This document shows positions 32,712 to 41,396 of a DNA stretch of 64,000 nt, one piece after another. Position 1 is the first letter of the stretch. Each line of letters begins with the position of its first letter. The DNA comes from Mucilaginibacter_A sp964236465 (lineage in GTDB: Bacteria > Bacteroidota > Bacteroidia > Sphingobacteriales > Sphingobacteriaceae). Under the pieces are notes generated by a model that was given only the letters and a program-made list of their open reading frames with translations, did no database searches and was not told the DNA's origin. The stretch spans positions 55,047 through 119,046 of the forward strand of contig CAXSBZ010000007.1 in NCBI GenBank assembly GCA_964236465.1. Direction: 5' to 3'. The translations under genes and the position numbers were made by a program.

Positions 32712-33353
32712 ATGTTTGATAAATCGGAAGTTGAGCAACAAGTGGCCGAATTTTTATTGCAGATCAAAGCCATCAAACTTGAACCTACCAAACCCTTTAC
32801 CTGGGCATCCGGTTGGAAATCACCCATTTATTGTGATAACCGGCTAACGCTTTCGCACCCTACCATCCGGACTTACATTCGCCAGCAAATGGTGGCCATG
32901 ATCCAGGAAGAATTTGGTGCCGTTAGCTGTATTGCAGGTGTGGCTACGGCCGGGATTCCGCAGGGCGTTTTGGTGGCGCAAGAACTGGGGATGCCGTTTT
33001 TATACGTGCGTACCAAGCCAAAAGAGCACGGAACTGGTAATTTAGTGGAAGGCGAATTGCACCGGGGCCAACGGATTGTGGTGGTGGAAGATTTAATTTC
33101 GACTGGTAAAAGCAGCTTGCAAGCGGTTGAAGCATTGCGTGCAGCCGGTGGTGATGTAGCAGGGCTGGCGGCGATTTTTACTTATGGCCTGGACGAGGCA
33201 ACCCAGAATTTTAAAGATGCACGCTGCCGTTTTGCAACCTTATCCAACTATGCGGCTTTGATAAAATATGCGGCCAACCATCAATATATTAATGAAAACC
33301 AGATTGGAGTTTTGCAGCAATGGCGGGCCAACCCAGCGGCTTGGGGCAAATAG
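32712..33353 (+). CDS. pyrE: Orotate phosphoribosyltransferase
   Basis: Joins orotate and PRPP to form orotidine 5'-phosphate in de novo pyrimidine synthesis. The 213-aa protein has FTWASGWKSPIYCDNR at the N-terminal substrate side, GVATAGIPQGVLVAQELG, VRTKPKEHGTGNLVEG (flexible catalytic loop with Lys) and the PRPP-binding IVVVEDLISTGKSS. It is followed by an SRPBCC gene, a common Sphingobacteriaceae order. Confidence 0.96.
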   Translation: MFDKSEVEQQVAEFLLQIKAIKLEPTKPFTWASGWKSPIYCDNRLTLSHPTIRTYIRQQMVAMIQEEFGAVSCIAGVATAGIPQGVLVAQELGMPFLYVRTKPKEHGTGNLVEGELHRGQRIVVVEDLISTGKSSLQAVEALRAAGGDVAGLAAIFTYGLDEATQNFKDARCRFATLSNYAALIKYAANHQYINENQIGVLQQWRANPAAWGK

Positions 33354-33369
33354 TTATTGACTGCTTTTT

Positions 33370-33762
33370 ATGACAATTATTGAAAGTAAAACCATTATTG
33401 GTGCTTCTGCTACAGTTGTTTACACTTTTTTGGCTGATTTAAACAACCATCAGCAATTGATGCCCGAAAATATTATTGGCTGGACATCTACCAAAGATGA
33501 AGCGCGTTTTCAGATCCAAAATATGGCTAAATTGGTTTTGCAGATTACAGGCCGAAACCCAACTGAAATTTTGATCAACGCTGTAGAAAACCCACCTTTT
33601 CCGCTGGAATTAAAATGGGTGATAAAAGAAGCAGGTATTCAAACCGAAGTTAATTTTATAATTGCTGCGGATATGAACATGATGATGGCAATGCTGGCCA
33701 AAACACCGCTGCAAAAACTGGCCGATTATGAAACTGAACAATTAAAGCAGCTGGTTAAGTAG
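33370..33762 (+). CDS. SRPBCC (START-like) family protein
   Basis: Small helix-grip-fold protein of 130 aa, 16 bp after pyrE. MTIIESKTIIGASATVVYTFLADLNNH is the typical start (a beta strand, then helix with phenylalanine/leucine-aspartate), followed by alternating strands and a C-terminal amphipathic helix (LAKTPLQKLADYETEQLKQL). Such proteins bind hydrophobic ligands or act as cyclases; no ligand can be named. A motif copy at 33623-33633 encodes Ile-Lys-Glu-Ala. Confidence 0.85.
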   Translation: MTIIESKTIIGASATVVYTFLADLNNHQQLMPENIIGWTSTKDEARFQIQNMAKLVLQITGRNPTEILINAVENPPFPLELKWVIKEAGIQTEVNFIIAADMNMMMAMLAKTPLQKLADYETEQLKQLVK

Positions 33763-33817
33763 GTAGATTAGTGGTATTTATGCTGATGTAGAGCGCAGGT
33801 CCAACCATCAATTTTGT

Positions 33818-33825
33818 TAAATTTG
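33818..33825 (+). promoter_or_regulatory. Possible -7 promoter element
   Basis: TAAATTTG fits TAnnTTTG, 25 bp before the Rpn-type gene. No matching -33 TTG was found. Confidence 0.35.
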
Positions 33826-33850
33826 TACTACAATTGTTAACATAAAACAG

Positions 33851-34759
33851 ATGAGAGCCAAATACATAAATCCTTACACTGACTTTGGATTTAAGAAAAT
33901 TTTTGGAGAAGAAGCAAGCAAGCCACAGCTTATGGATTTCCTGAACGCTCTTTTACCTGAGCAAAACAGCATCATTGACCTTACTTTTAAAAATACTAAA
34001 CAATTAGGACTGACTGATATTGACCGTAAAGCCATCTATGATATTTATTGCGAAAACGATAAAGGGGAAAAGTTTATCGTGGAACTGCAAAAAGCCAAGC
34101 AAAATTATTTTATAGAAAGAACAATTTACTATTCTACTTTCCCTATCCGCGAACAAGCCGAAAAAGGAGGATGGAATTATAACCTTAAAGCAGTTTATTG
34201 TATTGGCATCCTGGATTTTACTTTTGACGATTACGATAACGAACCCGAACGAAATGAGGTTGTACATACCATCAAATTAAAAAATCAGTATGGCGAGATT
34301 TTCTATCACAAGCTTACTTACATTTATTTAGAGATGCCTAACTTTGATAAGCTTGAAAAAGACTTGGAAACCCGTTTGGATAAATGGCTGTATTTTATCA
34401 AAAACCTAGAAGATTTCCAACATATCCCAACCATATTTAAAGATGATGTATTTACCAAAGCTTTTGAAAAAGCAGAACTGGCGAATATGAAACAGGCTGA
34501 TCTGGATCAATACGAAACAAGCTTAAAAGTTTTTAGAGACAATAAAGCAACTTTTGATTATGCCAAGCAAGAAGCTTATGATGAAGGTATAACAAAAGGC
34601 AGAATTGATGGTATCAAAGAAGGTAAAATTGAAGGCATCACAGAAGGGATTCGTGAAAGTAAAATTAAAATAGCTATATCTGCCAAATTAATGGGTTTAT
34701 CTATTAAAGATATTTCCATTTTAACAGGGCTTTCTGAAGATGAAATTGAAGAGCTTTAA
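33851..34759 (+). CDS. Rpn family PD-(D/E)XK nuclease
   Basis: Recombination-promoting-nuclease/putative-transposase family protein of 302 aa. The N-terminus YINPYTDFGFKKIFGEE is the family signature. The nuclease core shows an acidic residue in IYDIYCENDKGEKFIVELQK, with E-x-Q in place of ExK as usual for Rpn proteins, and FIERTIYYSTFPI follows. The C-terminus has the family's Gly/Lys/Glu repeats (KGRIDGIKEGKIEGITEGI) and ends in a helix-turn-helix-like LMGLSIKDISILTGLSEDEI. RpnA-type proteins cut DNA and raise RecA-independent recombination; many copies spread horizontally, though no mobile-element ends are visible here. Confidence 0.93.
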   Translation: MRAKYINPYTDFGFKKIFGEEASKPQLMDFLNALLPEQNSIIDLTFKNTKQLGLTDIDRKAIYDIYCENDKGEKFIVELQKAKQNYFIERTIYYSTFPIREQAEKGGWNYNLKAVYCIGILDFTFDDYDNEPERNEVVHTIKLKNQYGEIFYHKLTYIYLEMPNFDKLEKDLETRLDKWLYFIKNLEDFQHIPTIFKDDVFTKAFEKAELANMKQADLDQYETSLKVFRDNKATFDYAKQEAYDEGITKGRIDGIKEGKIEGITEGIRESKIKIAISAKLMGLSIKDISILTGLSEDEIEEL

Positions 34760-34879
34760 ACCGCTTTAAATTAGCACTTCTCTTCCGATTTATTTTGTAA
34801 AAACAATGCAAGTTTTCAATTTTTTCAAAATAAAAGTTAGTTCAAAATCGTACCTAATTTCAATATAATTTTTAAACTT

Positions 34880-35557
34880 ATGAAAATTCAAAATAAAGCC
34901 TACAACCTAATTGTTGCTTCAATTTTGTTTGCTTCCTGCGGACAAGCTTCTTCCAATAATTTAATCAGTGCTGATGGTCCTGGAAAAGATGTCGTTCGAA
35001 AAATAGCTGTAACTGCACCAAAAGGAAAAGCAGTTGCTGCTTTTGCAGAAGGCTGTTTTTGGTGTTCCGAAGAAATATTTGAAGATGTTGCAGGCGTGGA
35101 TTCCGTGATTTCGGGTTATGCCGGCGGCCATACTTCGAGCCCAACTTATGAAAAAGTAAGCACCGGAACAACTGGTTATGCAGAATCAGTTTTGGTTTAT
35201 TATGATCCGAAGAAAGTTTCTTACCCGGAATTGCTAAAAGTTTTTTACGCTTCGCACGATGCCACAACAGTGAACGGACAAGGGCCGGATATGGGAACAC
35301 AATACCGTTCAGTCATTTTTTATGCTAATCTAACCGAAAAATCATTGGCAGAAACAGCAAAAACAAATGCTTTGAAATCGGGAGTGTTTCAGCGGGCAAT
35401 TGTTACAGAAATTTCTCCGCTAAAAGATTTTTATCGTGCTGAGGAATATCATCAGAATTATGCCAAGCACAACGGTGATAATCCCTATATCCAAAATGTA
35501 TCGGAACAACGGTTTGAAAAATTTAAGAAAACCTACAAAGGCAAACTAAAACCATAA
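34880..35557 (+). CDS. msrA: Peptide methionine sulfoxide reductase MsrA, lipoprotein
   Basis: Reduces methionine-S-sulfoxide in damaged proteins. The N-terminus is a lipoprotein signal (ASILFASCG, lipid Cys at about residue 20), placing the enzyme outside the cytoplasm. The catalytic motif GCFWCSEEIF holds the nucleophilic Cys with the adjacent Phe-Trp, and GYAGGHTSSPTYEKVSTGTTGYAE, then GTQYRSVIFY complete the fold. Unlike dual proteins, there is no MsrB domain. The resolving-Cys arrangement was not checked. The thioesterase gene follows within two bases. Confidence 0.95.
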   Translation: MKIQNKAYNLIVASILFASCGQASSNNLISADGPGKDVVRKIAVTAPKGKAVAAFAEGCFWCSEEIFEDVAGVDSVISGYAGGHTSSPTYEKVSTGTTGYAESVLVYYDPKKVSYPELLKVFYASHDATTVNGQGPDMGTQYRSVIFYANLTEKSLAETAKTNALKSGVFQRAIVTEISPLKDFYRAEEYHQNYAKHNGDNPYIQNVSEQRFEKFKKTYKGKLKP

Positions 35558-35558
35558 C

Positions 35559-35951
35559 ATGAATTTCCATACACGTAAATGGGTGAAACCGGAAGACCTG
35601 AACCCAAACGGAACTTTATTTGGAGGCAGTTTGTTGATGTGGATTGATGAAGAAGCAGCCATTTACGCCATCTGCCAACTGGATAACCCGCATGTAGTAA
35701 CCAAATTTATGTCGGAAATTAATTTTGTAAGTTCTGCCCGTCAAGGCGATATTATCGAATTGGGCGTAAGGGCTACTGGTTTTGGCCGGACTTCAATTAC
35801 GCTTTGTTGCGAGGTGAGGAACAAAGTAACCCGTAAAAGCTTGCTAACGATTGATAAAATTGTTTTCGTAAATGTTAATCAAGACGGCAACCCGGAACCG
35901 CACGGCAAAACACATATTACCAGTTCCGAAGAAAAATTTAAGCATATTTAA
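35559..35951 (+). CDS. Acyl-CoA thioesterase, hotdog fold
   Basis: Hotdog-fold acyl-CoA hydrolase of 130 aa similar to YciA. N-terminal PEDLNPNGTLFGGSLLMWIDEEAA contains the catalytic Asn/Asp region (N-P-N-G-T-L-F-G-G then D-E), and SEINFVSSARQGDIIELGVRATGFGRTS forms the central strands. It begins two bases after msrA. The acyl chain preference is unknown. It is followed by a palindromic motif pair. Confidence 0.9.
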   Translation: MNFHTRKWVKPEDLNPNGTLFGGSLLMWIDEEAAIYAICQLDNPHVVTKFMSEINFVSSARQGDIIELGVRATGFGRTSITLCCEVRNKVTRKSLLTIDKIVFVNVNQDGNPEPHGKTHITSSEEKFKHI

Positions 35952-35959
35952 TCTTTTTG

Positions 35960-35989
35960 ATACTGTTTTTATGCCGGTAAAAGCAGTAT
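35960..35989. repeat. Palindromic motif pair
   Basis: TACTGTTTTTA (35961-35971) and TAAAAGCAGTA (35978-35988) are separated by six bases and extended by GA and TC, giving a near-perfect 13-bp-arm palindrome. The two half-sites of the bipartite motif are here both of the strong type. Confidence 0.88.
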
Positions 35990-36051
35990 CAAATTGCTGG
36001 TTTTTGAAACATAATTTTAGCTAAGAAGTTAACAAAGCAATCGTAAATTTT

Positions 36052-37029
36052 ATGCTAACTACTCATCCAATACAAAAAATTGTTATTTTCCGTGCCTTGC
36101 AATTGGGCGATCTATTGTGTTCTGTTCCTGCTTTTCGCGCTTTACGTACCACTTACCCCGAAGCAAAAATTACGCTGATCGGTTTGCCCTGGGCCGAAAG
36201 TTTGCTTACCCGTTTCCCGGATTATTTTGATGGGTTTATTGCTTTTCCGGGCTATCCGGGATTGCCGGAGCAGGAAATCGATCCGCAGAAAATAACCGCT
36301 TTTTTGCAGGAAGTACAGCAGCAAAAGTTTGATCTGGCTTTGCAAATGCAGGGAAACGGTTTTATTGTTAATCCGCTGGTAGAACTTTTCGGTGCTTTTT
36401 ATACGGCGGGTTTTTATCGGGAAGAAGATTATCGCCCAAGTCCGTTATTTTTGAAATATCCGGAGGGTATCCCGGAAATTGAACGCCATTTGATGCTGAT
36501 GAACCATTTGGGCATTCCTTCAGTTGGCACGGAATTAGAATTTCCGTTGAACAGTTATGACCGTGATGCTTTTGATCAGCTGAATTTGCAGATCATTCCG
36601 CAGAAATACATTTGCATCCATCCCGGTTCCCGAAGTTTGGCACGGCAATGGCCGCCTGCTTATTTTGCTGCGCTGGCAGATTACTGTCAGGAACAAGGTT
36701 TTGATGTAATCATTACCGGCACAAAAAACGAAGAGCATTTGGCGGCTGAAGTGATGCAGCACATGCAGCACGAAGCCTATAATATAGTGGGCAAAACTAC
36801 TTTGGGTGCCCTATCAGTTTTAATTAAAGATGCTTTTGCACTGATTTGCAACTGTACCGGCGTTTCGCATATTGCAGCAGCTTTCAGCACACCCAGTATT
36901 GTAATCAGTTTGCATGGCGAACCGGAACGATGGTCGCCTTTAAATCAAACCAAACATCGCACTATTGATTGGACCCAAACGCCACACTTTGATTTGGTAA
37001 TGGCACAACTGGTAGAAGTAGTTGTTTAA
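36052..37029 (+). CDS. Glycosyltransferase family 9
   Basis: GT-B enzyme of 325 aa similar to ADP-heptose:LPS heptosyltransferases. FRALQLGDLLCSVPAFRALRTTYPEAKITLIGLPW is the N-terminal family block. The C-terminal nucleotide-binding blocks are CIHPGSRSLARQWPPAYFAALAD, VIITGTKNEEHLA and CNCTGVSHIAAAFSTPSIVI, as in GT9. It is likely to act in LPS core or cell-envelope glycan synthesis on the cytoplasmic side. It stands alone after the palindromic motif pair. Confidence 0.92.
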   Translation: MLTTHPIQKIVIFRALQLGDLLCSVPAFRALRTTYPEAKITLIGLPWAESLLTRFPDYFDGFIAFPGYPGLPEQEIDPQKITAFLQEVQQQKFDLALQMQGNGFIVNPLVELFGAFYTAGFYREEDYRPSPLFLKYPEGIPEIERHLMLMNHLGIPSVGTELEFPLNSYDRDAFDQLNLQIIPQKYICIHPGSRSLARQWPPAYFAALADYCQEQGFDVIITGTKNEEHLAAEVMQHMQHEAYNIVGKTTLGALSVLIKDAFALICNCTGVSHIAAAFSTPSIVISLHGEPERWSPLNQTKHRTIDWTQTPHFDLVMAQLVEVVV

Positions 37030-37142
37030 GATTTTTTGTAAATAGATCTTGCCATATTTTTTACGCCGAAATTGTTAGAAGTTCTTACCGGGTTTGTATT
37101 GCTTCATTCGATAAAAATAAATTTAAACAGAAACTTATGATA

Positions 37143-37169
37143 CAAATTTTTATGTGTTAAAAACAGCAT
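37143..37169 (-). repeat. Dispersed motif, extended form
   Basis: TAAAAACAGCA (37158-37168) preceded by CAAATTTTTATGTGT, a full bipartite minus-strand copy 25 bp before an intrinsic terminator. Confidence 0.86.
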
Positions 37170-37193
37170 TGCATCCAAAAATATAATTATAAA

Positions 37194-37231
37194 AAAAAGG
37201 GTACCTCATATCTAAATGAGGTACCCTTTTT
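37194..37231. terminator. Perfect-stem intrinsic terminator
   Basis: A 16-bp stem with GGGTACCTCAT and ATGAGGTACCC in its core, a six-base loop and A/T tracts on both sides. It serves the convergent GT9 gene and the Gly/Ser/Thr-rich gene. Confidence 0.92.
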
Positions 37232-37272
37232 AGTTTACAGATTTCTATCTGCAATACTACCCATACAGATTT

Positions 37273-37704
37273 TTATCTTCTGGGAGGAGTAGTGCTGCTT
37301 CCAGTACCTGTTGTGCCGCTTCCAGTACCAGTGCCTGTTGTGCCGCTTCCGGTACCACTTCTTTTACCATTTCTGCCAGAAGTACCTGTTCCCATTGTTG
37401 AACCAGAATTACCTGTTCCCATGGTTGAACCGGAAGTACCTGTTCCCATAGTTGAACCGGAGCCTGAAGTACCCATGTGTGAAGAACCGCTTTTCATTGT
37501 GCTTTTACCTGATTTGCTTTTGCCGGAGCTTTTGTGTTGGCTGCTGCCGGATTGGCTTTGTCCACTTTGACTGCCTGTTCCCATGGTGCTTGATCCACCA
37601 GAAGTGGTAGAACTACCTGAACCTGTTTGATTTGTTTGTGCTGATGCATCCTGAAATATCCACATACACATTGCGAACATCATTGCTAAACTTACCTTTT
37701 TCAT
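37273..37704 (-). CDS. Gly/Ser/Thr-rich secreted protein
   Basis: From MKKVSLAMMFAMCMWIFQ, a signal peptide ending near ASAQ, the mature part is about 120 residues of Gly, Ser, Thr and basic residues with no hydrophobic core, in tandem units of the form S-T-M-G-T-G (at least four), then a GTGSGTTGTG tail and a Pro-Arg-Arg end. A longer start at 37740 adds residues that do not fit the signal. It is predicted to be exported and disordered. The minus and plus strands are both open over the repeats because of the codon bias, but only this strand has a signal peptide and terminator. Confidence 0.7.
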   Translation of the reverse strand: MKKVSLAMMFAMCMWIFQDASAQTNQTGSGSSTTSGGSSTMGTGSQSGQSQSGSSQHKSSGKSKSGKSTMKSGSSHMGTSGSGSTMGTGTSGSTMGTGNSGSTMGTGTSGRNGKRSGTGSGTTGTGTGSGTTGTGSSTTPPRR

Positions 37705-37867
37705 AATAAAAATTGTTTGATTTGTTATATCCTTCAACAATGAAACCGGGCCACGGTTTTAAAAATTTTTCCATAAAGTAAAAAAGTCGAAGAGTTATTT
37801 TTGTGGTTTTTATTGTTCACAACAGTCAAATTGCTTCTGCCAATCAAAGCAATAAAACTTAAATGCG

Positions 37868-38794
37868 CTATAATTTTACGCCTCTCAGAAAGTCTTCAAT
37901 ACCCATCTTTTTTTTGCCTTCCAGCTGTACTTCTTTTACCAGTATAAAACCATTGGTACAGGCAAACTTTAAAAACGTTTTTTGATCGGTAAGGAAGCTG
38001 CCGGGGTAAATAGCAGTTTCAACAATTTGCTTTTCGGCCTTAAAAATTTTGAACACTTTATCATTGATATAAGTGAAAGCTGATGGATGCGGGCTCATCC
38101 CGCGGATGAAATTGTAAACCTGTTCCACCGGCTGCAACCAATTGATCAAACAATCATCTTTAAAAATTTTTGGCGCATGTTTTAGTTCGATAGCTTCATC
38201 TTTTTTAATCATTTCCTGCTGAGAAACTTCTTTATAATTATTATCAGCAACGATTTTTACCGTTTTTACCAACAGATCCGCACCAATTTGCATCAGCTTA
38301 TCGTGCACATCGCCGGCGTTATCGGTTTCCAGGATGCTTGTTTTATCGGTCAAAATTACGTCTCCGGTATCTATTTCCTGTTTCAAAAAAAACGTGGTTA
38401 CGCCGGTTTGATGCTCGCCGTTGATAACTGCCCAATTGATTGGAGCTGCGCCACGATATTGCGGCAAAAGTGAAGCGTGCAGGTTGATTGTTCCTTTCGG
38501 CGGCATATTCCAAACAACTTCCGGTAGCATCCGGAAGGCCACAACTACTTGCAAGTCAGCGTGCAGGTTTTTCAACTCATTTATAAAACCCTCATTTTTT
38601 AGTTTTTCCGGTTGAAGGACTTTGATACTGTTTTTAACGGCATATTTTTTTACCGCAGATTCAGAAAGCTGCTGCCCGCGCCCCGAAGGCTTATCCGGCG
38701 CAGTAACCACCGCAATTATATCCATTCCGGCTTTAATCAAAGCATCCAGGGAAGCTACGGCGAACTCCGGCGTACCCATAAAAATTATTTTCAT
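37868..38794 (-). CDS. fmt: Methionyl-tRNA formyltransferase
   Basis: Formylates initiator Met-tRNA for bacterial translation start. The 308-aa product has FMGTPEFAVASLDALI at the N-terminus, the catalytic block HASLLPQYRGAAPINWAVINGE (Asn and His of the formyltransferase site precede), SLLPQYRG, and a C-terminal tRNA-binding domain. The gene is downstream of namZ on the same strand, six bases apart. Three motif copies are close by: 37928-37938 and 38626-38636 within fmt, and 38908-38918 in namZ. Confidence 0.96.
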   Translation of the reverse strand: MKIIFMGTPEFAVASLDALIKAGMDIIAVVTAPDKPSGRGQQLSESAVKKYAVKNSIKVLQPEKLKNEGFINELKNLHADLQVVVAFRMLPEVVWNMPPKGTINLHASLLPQYRGAAPINWAVINGEHQTGVTTFFLKQEIDTGDVILTDKTSILETDNAGDVHDKLMQIGADLLVKTVKIVADNNYKEVSQQEMIKKDEAIELKHAPKIFKDDCLINWLQPVEQVYNFIRGMSPHPSAFTYINDKVFKIFKAEKQIVETAIYPGSFLTDQKTFLKFACTNGFILVKEVQLEGKKKMGIEDFLRGVKL

Positions 38795-38800
38795 TCAGGA

Positions 38801-40039
38801 TTATTTATATAAAGTATATTTCAGCCGCATCACTTTGTAGTTACTTAAGCCCGGCTCCCAGCTTTGGCGGATTTCTTTTTCGCTGGTGCCTGCCAAAATT
38901 TGCTGCTTAAAAGAAGCAACACCAGCCAGATAATCAATATTGCCGATCTGTTTGCTTTGTGTGCGATCAAAAAACCGGGTTTTATCAGGATAAGCTTTGT
39001 ACAAATCCATCATCCATTGCAGGTTTATTTTTCCGTTTCTGTGAAGTTTGGCGGTGTTATAATTCCTCAAATCCAGCCCGAAACAAAGCTCATTTTGATG
39101 CAAAGGTGTTTCGGATTTTCCCGGAATACTTACCGGCGTAAAAGAAAAATCATATAAACCTTTCAAATCCGGGCTGCCCAAAACGGTAAAAGGCATATAC
39201 GTGCCGCGGCCCTGGCTCACCGTTGTGCCTTCAAACAAACACAACGACGGATAAAGCAGCACCGATTGCGCCGTATTTAAGTTGGGCGAAGGGCTGACCG
39301 GCAAAGTATATTCCATCCCGTGCAGATAATTTTTCACCGGAATAATTCTGATTTTGCAATGCAAGTTGTTGGGCAGCCAGCCTTCGCCATTGATCATTTG
39401 TGCAAATTCGCCAATCGTCATGCCGTGTGTAATCGGGACCGGAAACCTGCCAACTCCGGATTTTAACTTCATATCCAATATTGGCCCGTCCACATAATCA
39501 TTTGGGTTTGGGCGATCCAGGATGATTAATTCTTTCCCGTTTTCGGCACAAGCTTCCATCACATCAGCCAGCGTGTTGATATTGGTATAAAAACGGCAGC
39601 CCACGTCCTGAATGTCAAAAACCATTAAATCGATCGAATCCAGGTCTTTTTTGGATGGTTTTCTTTTTTGTCCATACAGCGAAATGATTGGGATTCCGGT
39701 TTTTGCGTCCACTTCATCCGTCACTTTTGCACCATTGCTGGCATTGCCGCGAAAACCATGTTCCGGCCCGAAAATTTTGCTGATATGGATGTTTAGTTTC
39801 AGCAAACTATCTGCACTTGGCACCATCTTTTTGCCGATGACGGAAGTTTGATTTACACACATCGCCACATTTTTACCTTTTAAAAGAGGCAAATACAATT
39901 CAGTTTGATCGGCACCGGGTTTGATTTTAGAAGATTGCGCAGCACAAAAATTAGTCGATAAAAGAAGCATCATGCCCAAAATCAAAAGCAGCTTCCGGCT
40001 TTTAGTAAAAATTGTCAGGTTTATATTCATATCAGCCAT
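38801..40039 (-). CDS. namZ: NamZ-type exo-beta-N-acetylmuramidase (DUF1343)
   Basis: Secreted glycosidase releasing terminal MurNAc from peptidoglycan fragments, as characterised for NamZ. Signal peptide LLLILGMMLLLSTNFCAAQ follows a basic start; MNINL nine bases inside is an alternative start. Family blocks: LKGKNVAMCVNQTSV, KIFGPEHGFRG, KTGIPIISLYG, DIQDVGCRFYTNINTLADVMEAC and RPNPNDYVDGPILD, then HGMTIGEFAQMINGEGW. The 412-aa length is normal. Two motif copies occur in the coding sequence (38908-38918; 39959-39969) and one abuts the start (40039). Confidence 0.88.
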   Translation of the reverse strand: MADMNINLTIFTKSRKLLLILGMMLLLSTNFCAAQSSKIKPGADQTELYLPLLKGKNVAMCVNQTSVIGKKMVPSADSLLKLNIHISKIFGPEHGFRGNASNGAKVTDEVDAKTGIPIISLYGQKRKPSKKDLDSIDLMVFDIQDVGCRFYTNINTLADVMEACAENGKELIILDRPNPNDYVDGPILDMKLKSGVGRFPVPITHGMTIGEFAQMINGEGWLPNNLHCKIRIIPVKNYLHGMEYTLPVSPSPNLNTAQSVLLYPSLCLFEGTTVSQGRGTYMPFTVLGSPDLKGLYDFSFTPVSIPGKSETPLHQNELCFGLDLRNYNTAKLHRNGKINLQWMMDLYKAYPDKTRFFDRTQSKQIGNIDYLAGVASFKQQILAGTSEKEIRQSWEPGLSNYKVMRLKYTLYK

Positions 40040-40063
40040 GCTTCTTTTATCGGTTAAAAATTG
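40038..40063 (+). repeat. Dispersed motif, extended form, at namZ start
   Basis: TGCTTCTTTTA (40039-40049), then TCGGT and TAAAAATTG. It touches the namZ start codon, so it forms the untranslated leader and the first base of that gene. Confidence 0.86.
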
Positions 40064-40175
40064 GGATCAGCAAAAACCAAAATTAGATTATTGTTTTTCC
40101 TTATTGCTGATCGTTCACACAATTTCAGCCTAAAACTGCATCTTTGCCAAGGTATAAAAAAATCAGGAACCGCAT

Positions 40176-41396
40176 TTGAACATCGCCACTTTTATCGCCG
40201 GCCGCATTTCTTTCCGCAGCAAACGCACGTTTTCCAAAATGATTGTGCGCATCGCCATCACCGGCATTATGCTGGGTTTGGGCGTGATGATTTTGAGCCT
40301 GGCCATTGTAAAAGGTTTCAAACAGGAAATCCGGGAAAAAGTAAGAGGGTTTTCGGGCGATATCCAGATTGTAAAATACGACCTGAACGCTTCCTACGAA
40401 AATTCTCCGTTTTCGGTCGATCCGGCTTTGATCAAGCAAATTGCTTCCGACCGAAATTTCTCTCACATTGAGCCTTTTGCTACCAAACCGGCCATCATCA
40501 AAGCAAATGATGCGATAGAAGGCGTGGTTTTGAAAGGTGTTGACAAAACTTACGACTTCACATTCTTCAAAAAAAACATGGCTTCGGGCCGCGTTTTAGA
40601 TTTTTCGGATTCGGCAAAAGTGCAAGGCCAAATCATGGTTTCGCAATACACGGCCAACCGGCTGAACCTGAAAGTGGGCAATGATTTCCTGATGTATTTT
40701 GTGCAGCAGCCGCTTCGAAAACGGAAATTGAAAATCGTTGGTATTTTTAATATCGGGGTAGAAGAAGTAGATAAAACTTTCGTGATTGGTTCGCTGCCAC
40801 TGATCCGCCATTTAAACAACTGGAAAAGCGGAGAAGTTGGCGGCTACGAATTGCAGGTTCCCGATTTCAACAAACTGGACGGATCGGAAACCGCACTCAG
40901 CAATATTTTGCCGGTCGAACTGAAATATTTCACCGTGAAACAATCTTATCCAACCATATTTGAGTGGCTTGATTTGCTGGATGTCAACACACGGGTGATC
41001 CTGATTTTGATGCTGATCGTGGCCGTGATCAATATGATTTCGGCTTTGCTTATTATGATTTTAGAACGCACCAGTATGATTGGAATGCTCAAAGCATTGG
41101 GTGCCACCAACTGGAGCATTCAGCAAATGTTCCTGCTCAATGCACTTTACCTGATTGCTGCCGGTTTATTGCTTGGCAATTTATTTGGTGTAGGCATTAG
41201 TTTTTTTCAAAACCAAACCCATTTTTTCAAGCTCGATCAGGCGTCTTATTACATGAATTTTGTACCGATCCAACTTAACTTGTCGGATGTTTTAATGCTC
41301 AACCTGGGCACATTGGTGGTTTGTATCCTCGTGCTTTTGGTTCCTTCTATGCTGGTGAGTTCTATTTCTCCGGTTAAGGCCATACGTTTTAAGTAG
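40176..41396 (+). CDS. FtsX/LolC-type ABC transporter permease
   Basis: Inner-membrane permease of 406 aa of the FtsX/MacB/LolCE kind. FIAGRISFRSKRTFSKMIVRIAITGIMLGLGVMIL contains the first transmembrane segment, followed by a MacB-like periplasmic domain (residues about 50-260), and three more segments near residues 275-300, 320-345 and 365-395. ILERTSMIGMLKALGATNWSIQQMFLLNA is the conserved cytoplasmic loop. In Bacteroidota such permeases act in lipoprotein export; the ATPase partner is not adjacent. It overlaps the convergent nucleotidyltransferase gene by 8 bp. Confidence 0.88.
   Translation: MNIATFIAGRISFRSKRTFSKMIVRIAITGIMLGLGVMILSLAIVKGFKQEIREKVRGFSGDIQIVKYDLNASYENSPFSVDPALIKQIASDRNFSHIEPFATKPAIIKANDAIEGVVLKGVDKTYDFTFFKKNMASGRVLDFSDSAKVQGQIMVSQYTANRLNLKVGNDFLMYFVQQPLRKRKLKIVGIFNIGVEEVDKTFVIGSLPLIRHLNNWKSGEVGGYELQVPDFNKLDGSETALSNILPVELKYFTVKQSYPTIFEWLDLLDVNTRVILILMLIVAVINMISALLIMILERTSMIGMLKALGATNWSIQQMFLLNALYLIAAGLLLGNLFGVGISFFQNQTHFFKLDQASYYMNFVPIQLNLSDVLMLNLGTLVVCILVLLVPSMLVSSISPVKAIRFK

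Noticed and set aside
33851..34759. Rpn gene as part of a complete insertion sequence
   Set aside because: No terminal inverted repeats or target duplication were found around it; such genes often stand alone.
37292..37570. 92-codon plus-strand frame of Pro/Leu/Val/Glu
   Set aside because: Reverse complement of the Gly/Ser/Thr repeat; the other strand has the signal peptide and terminator.
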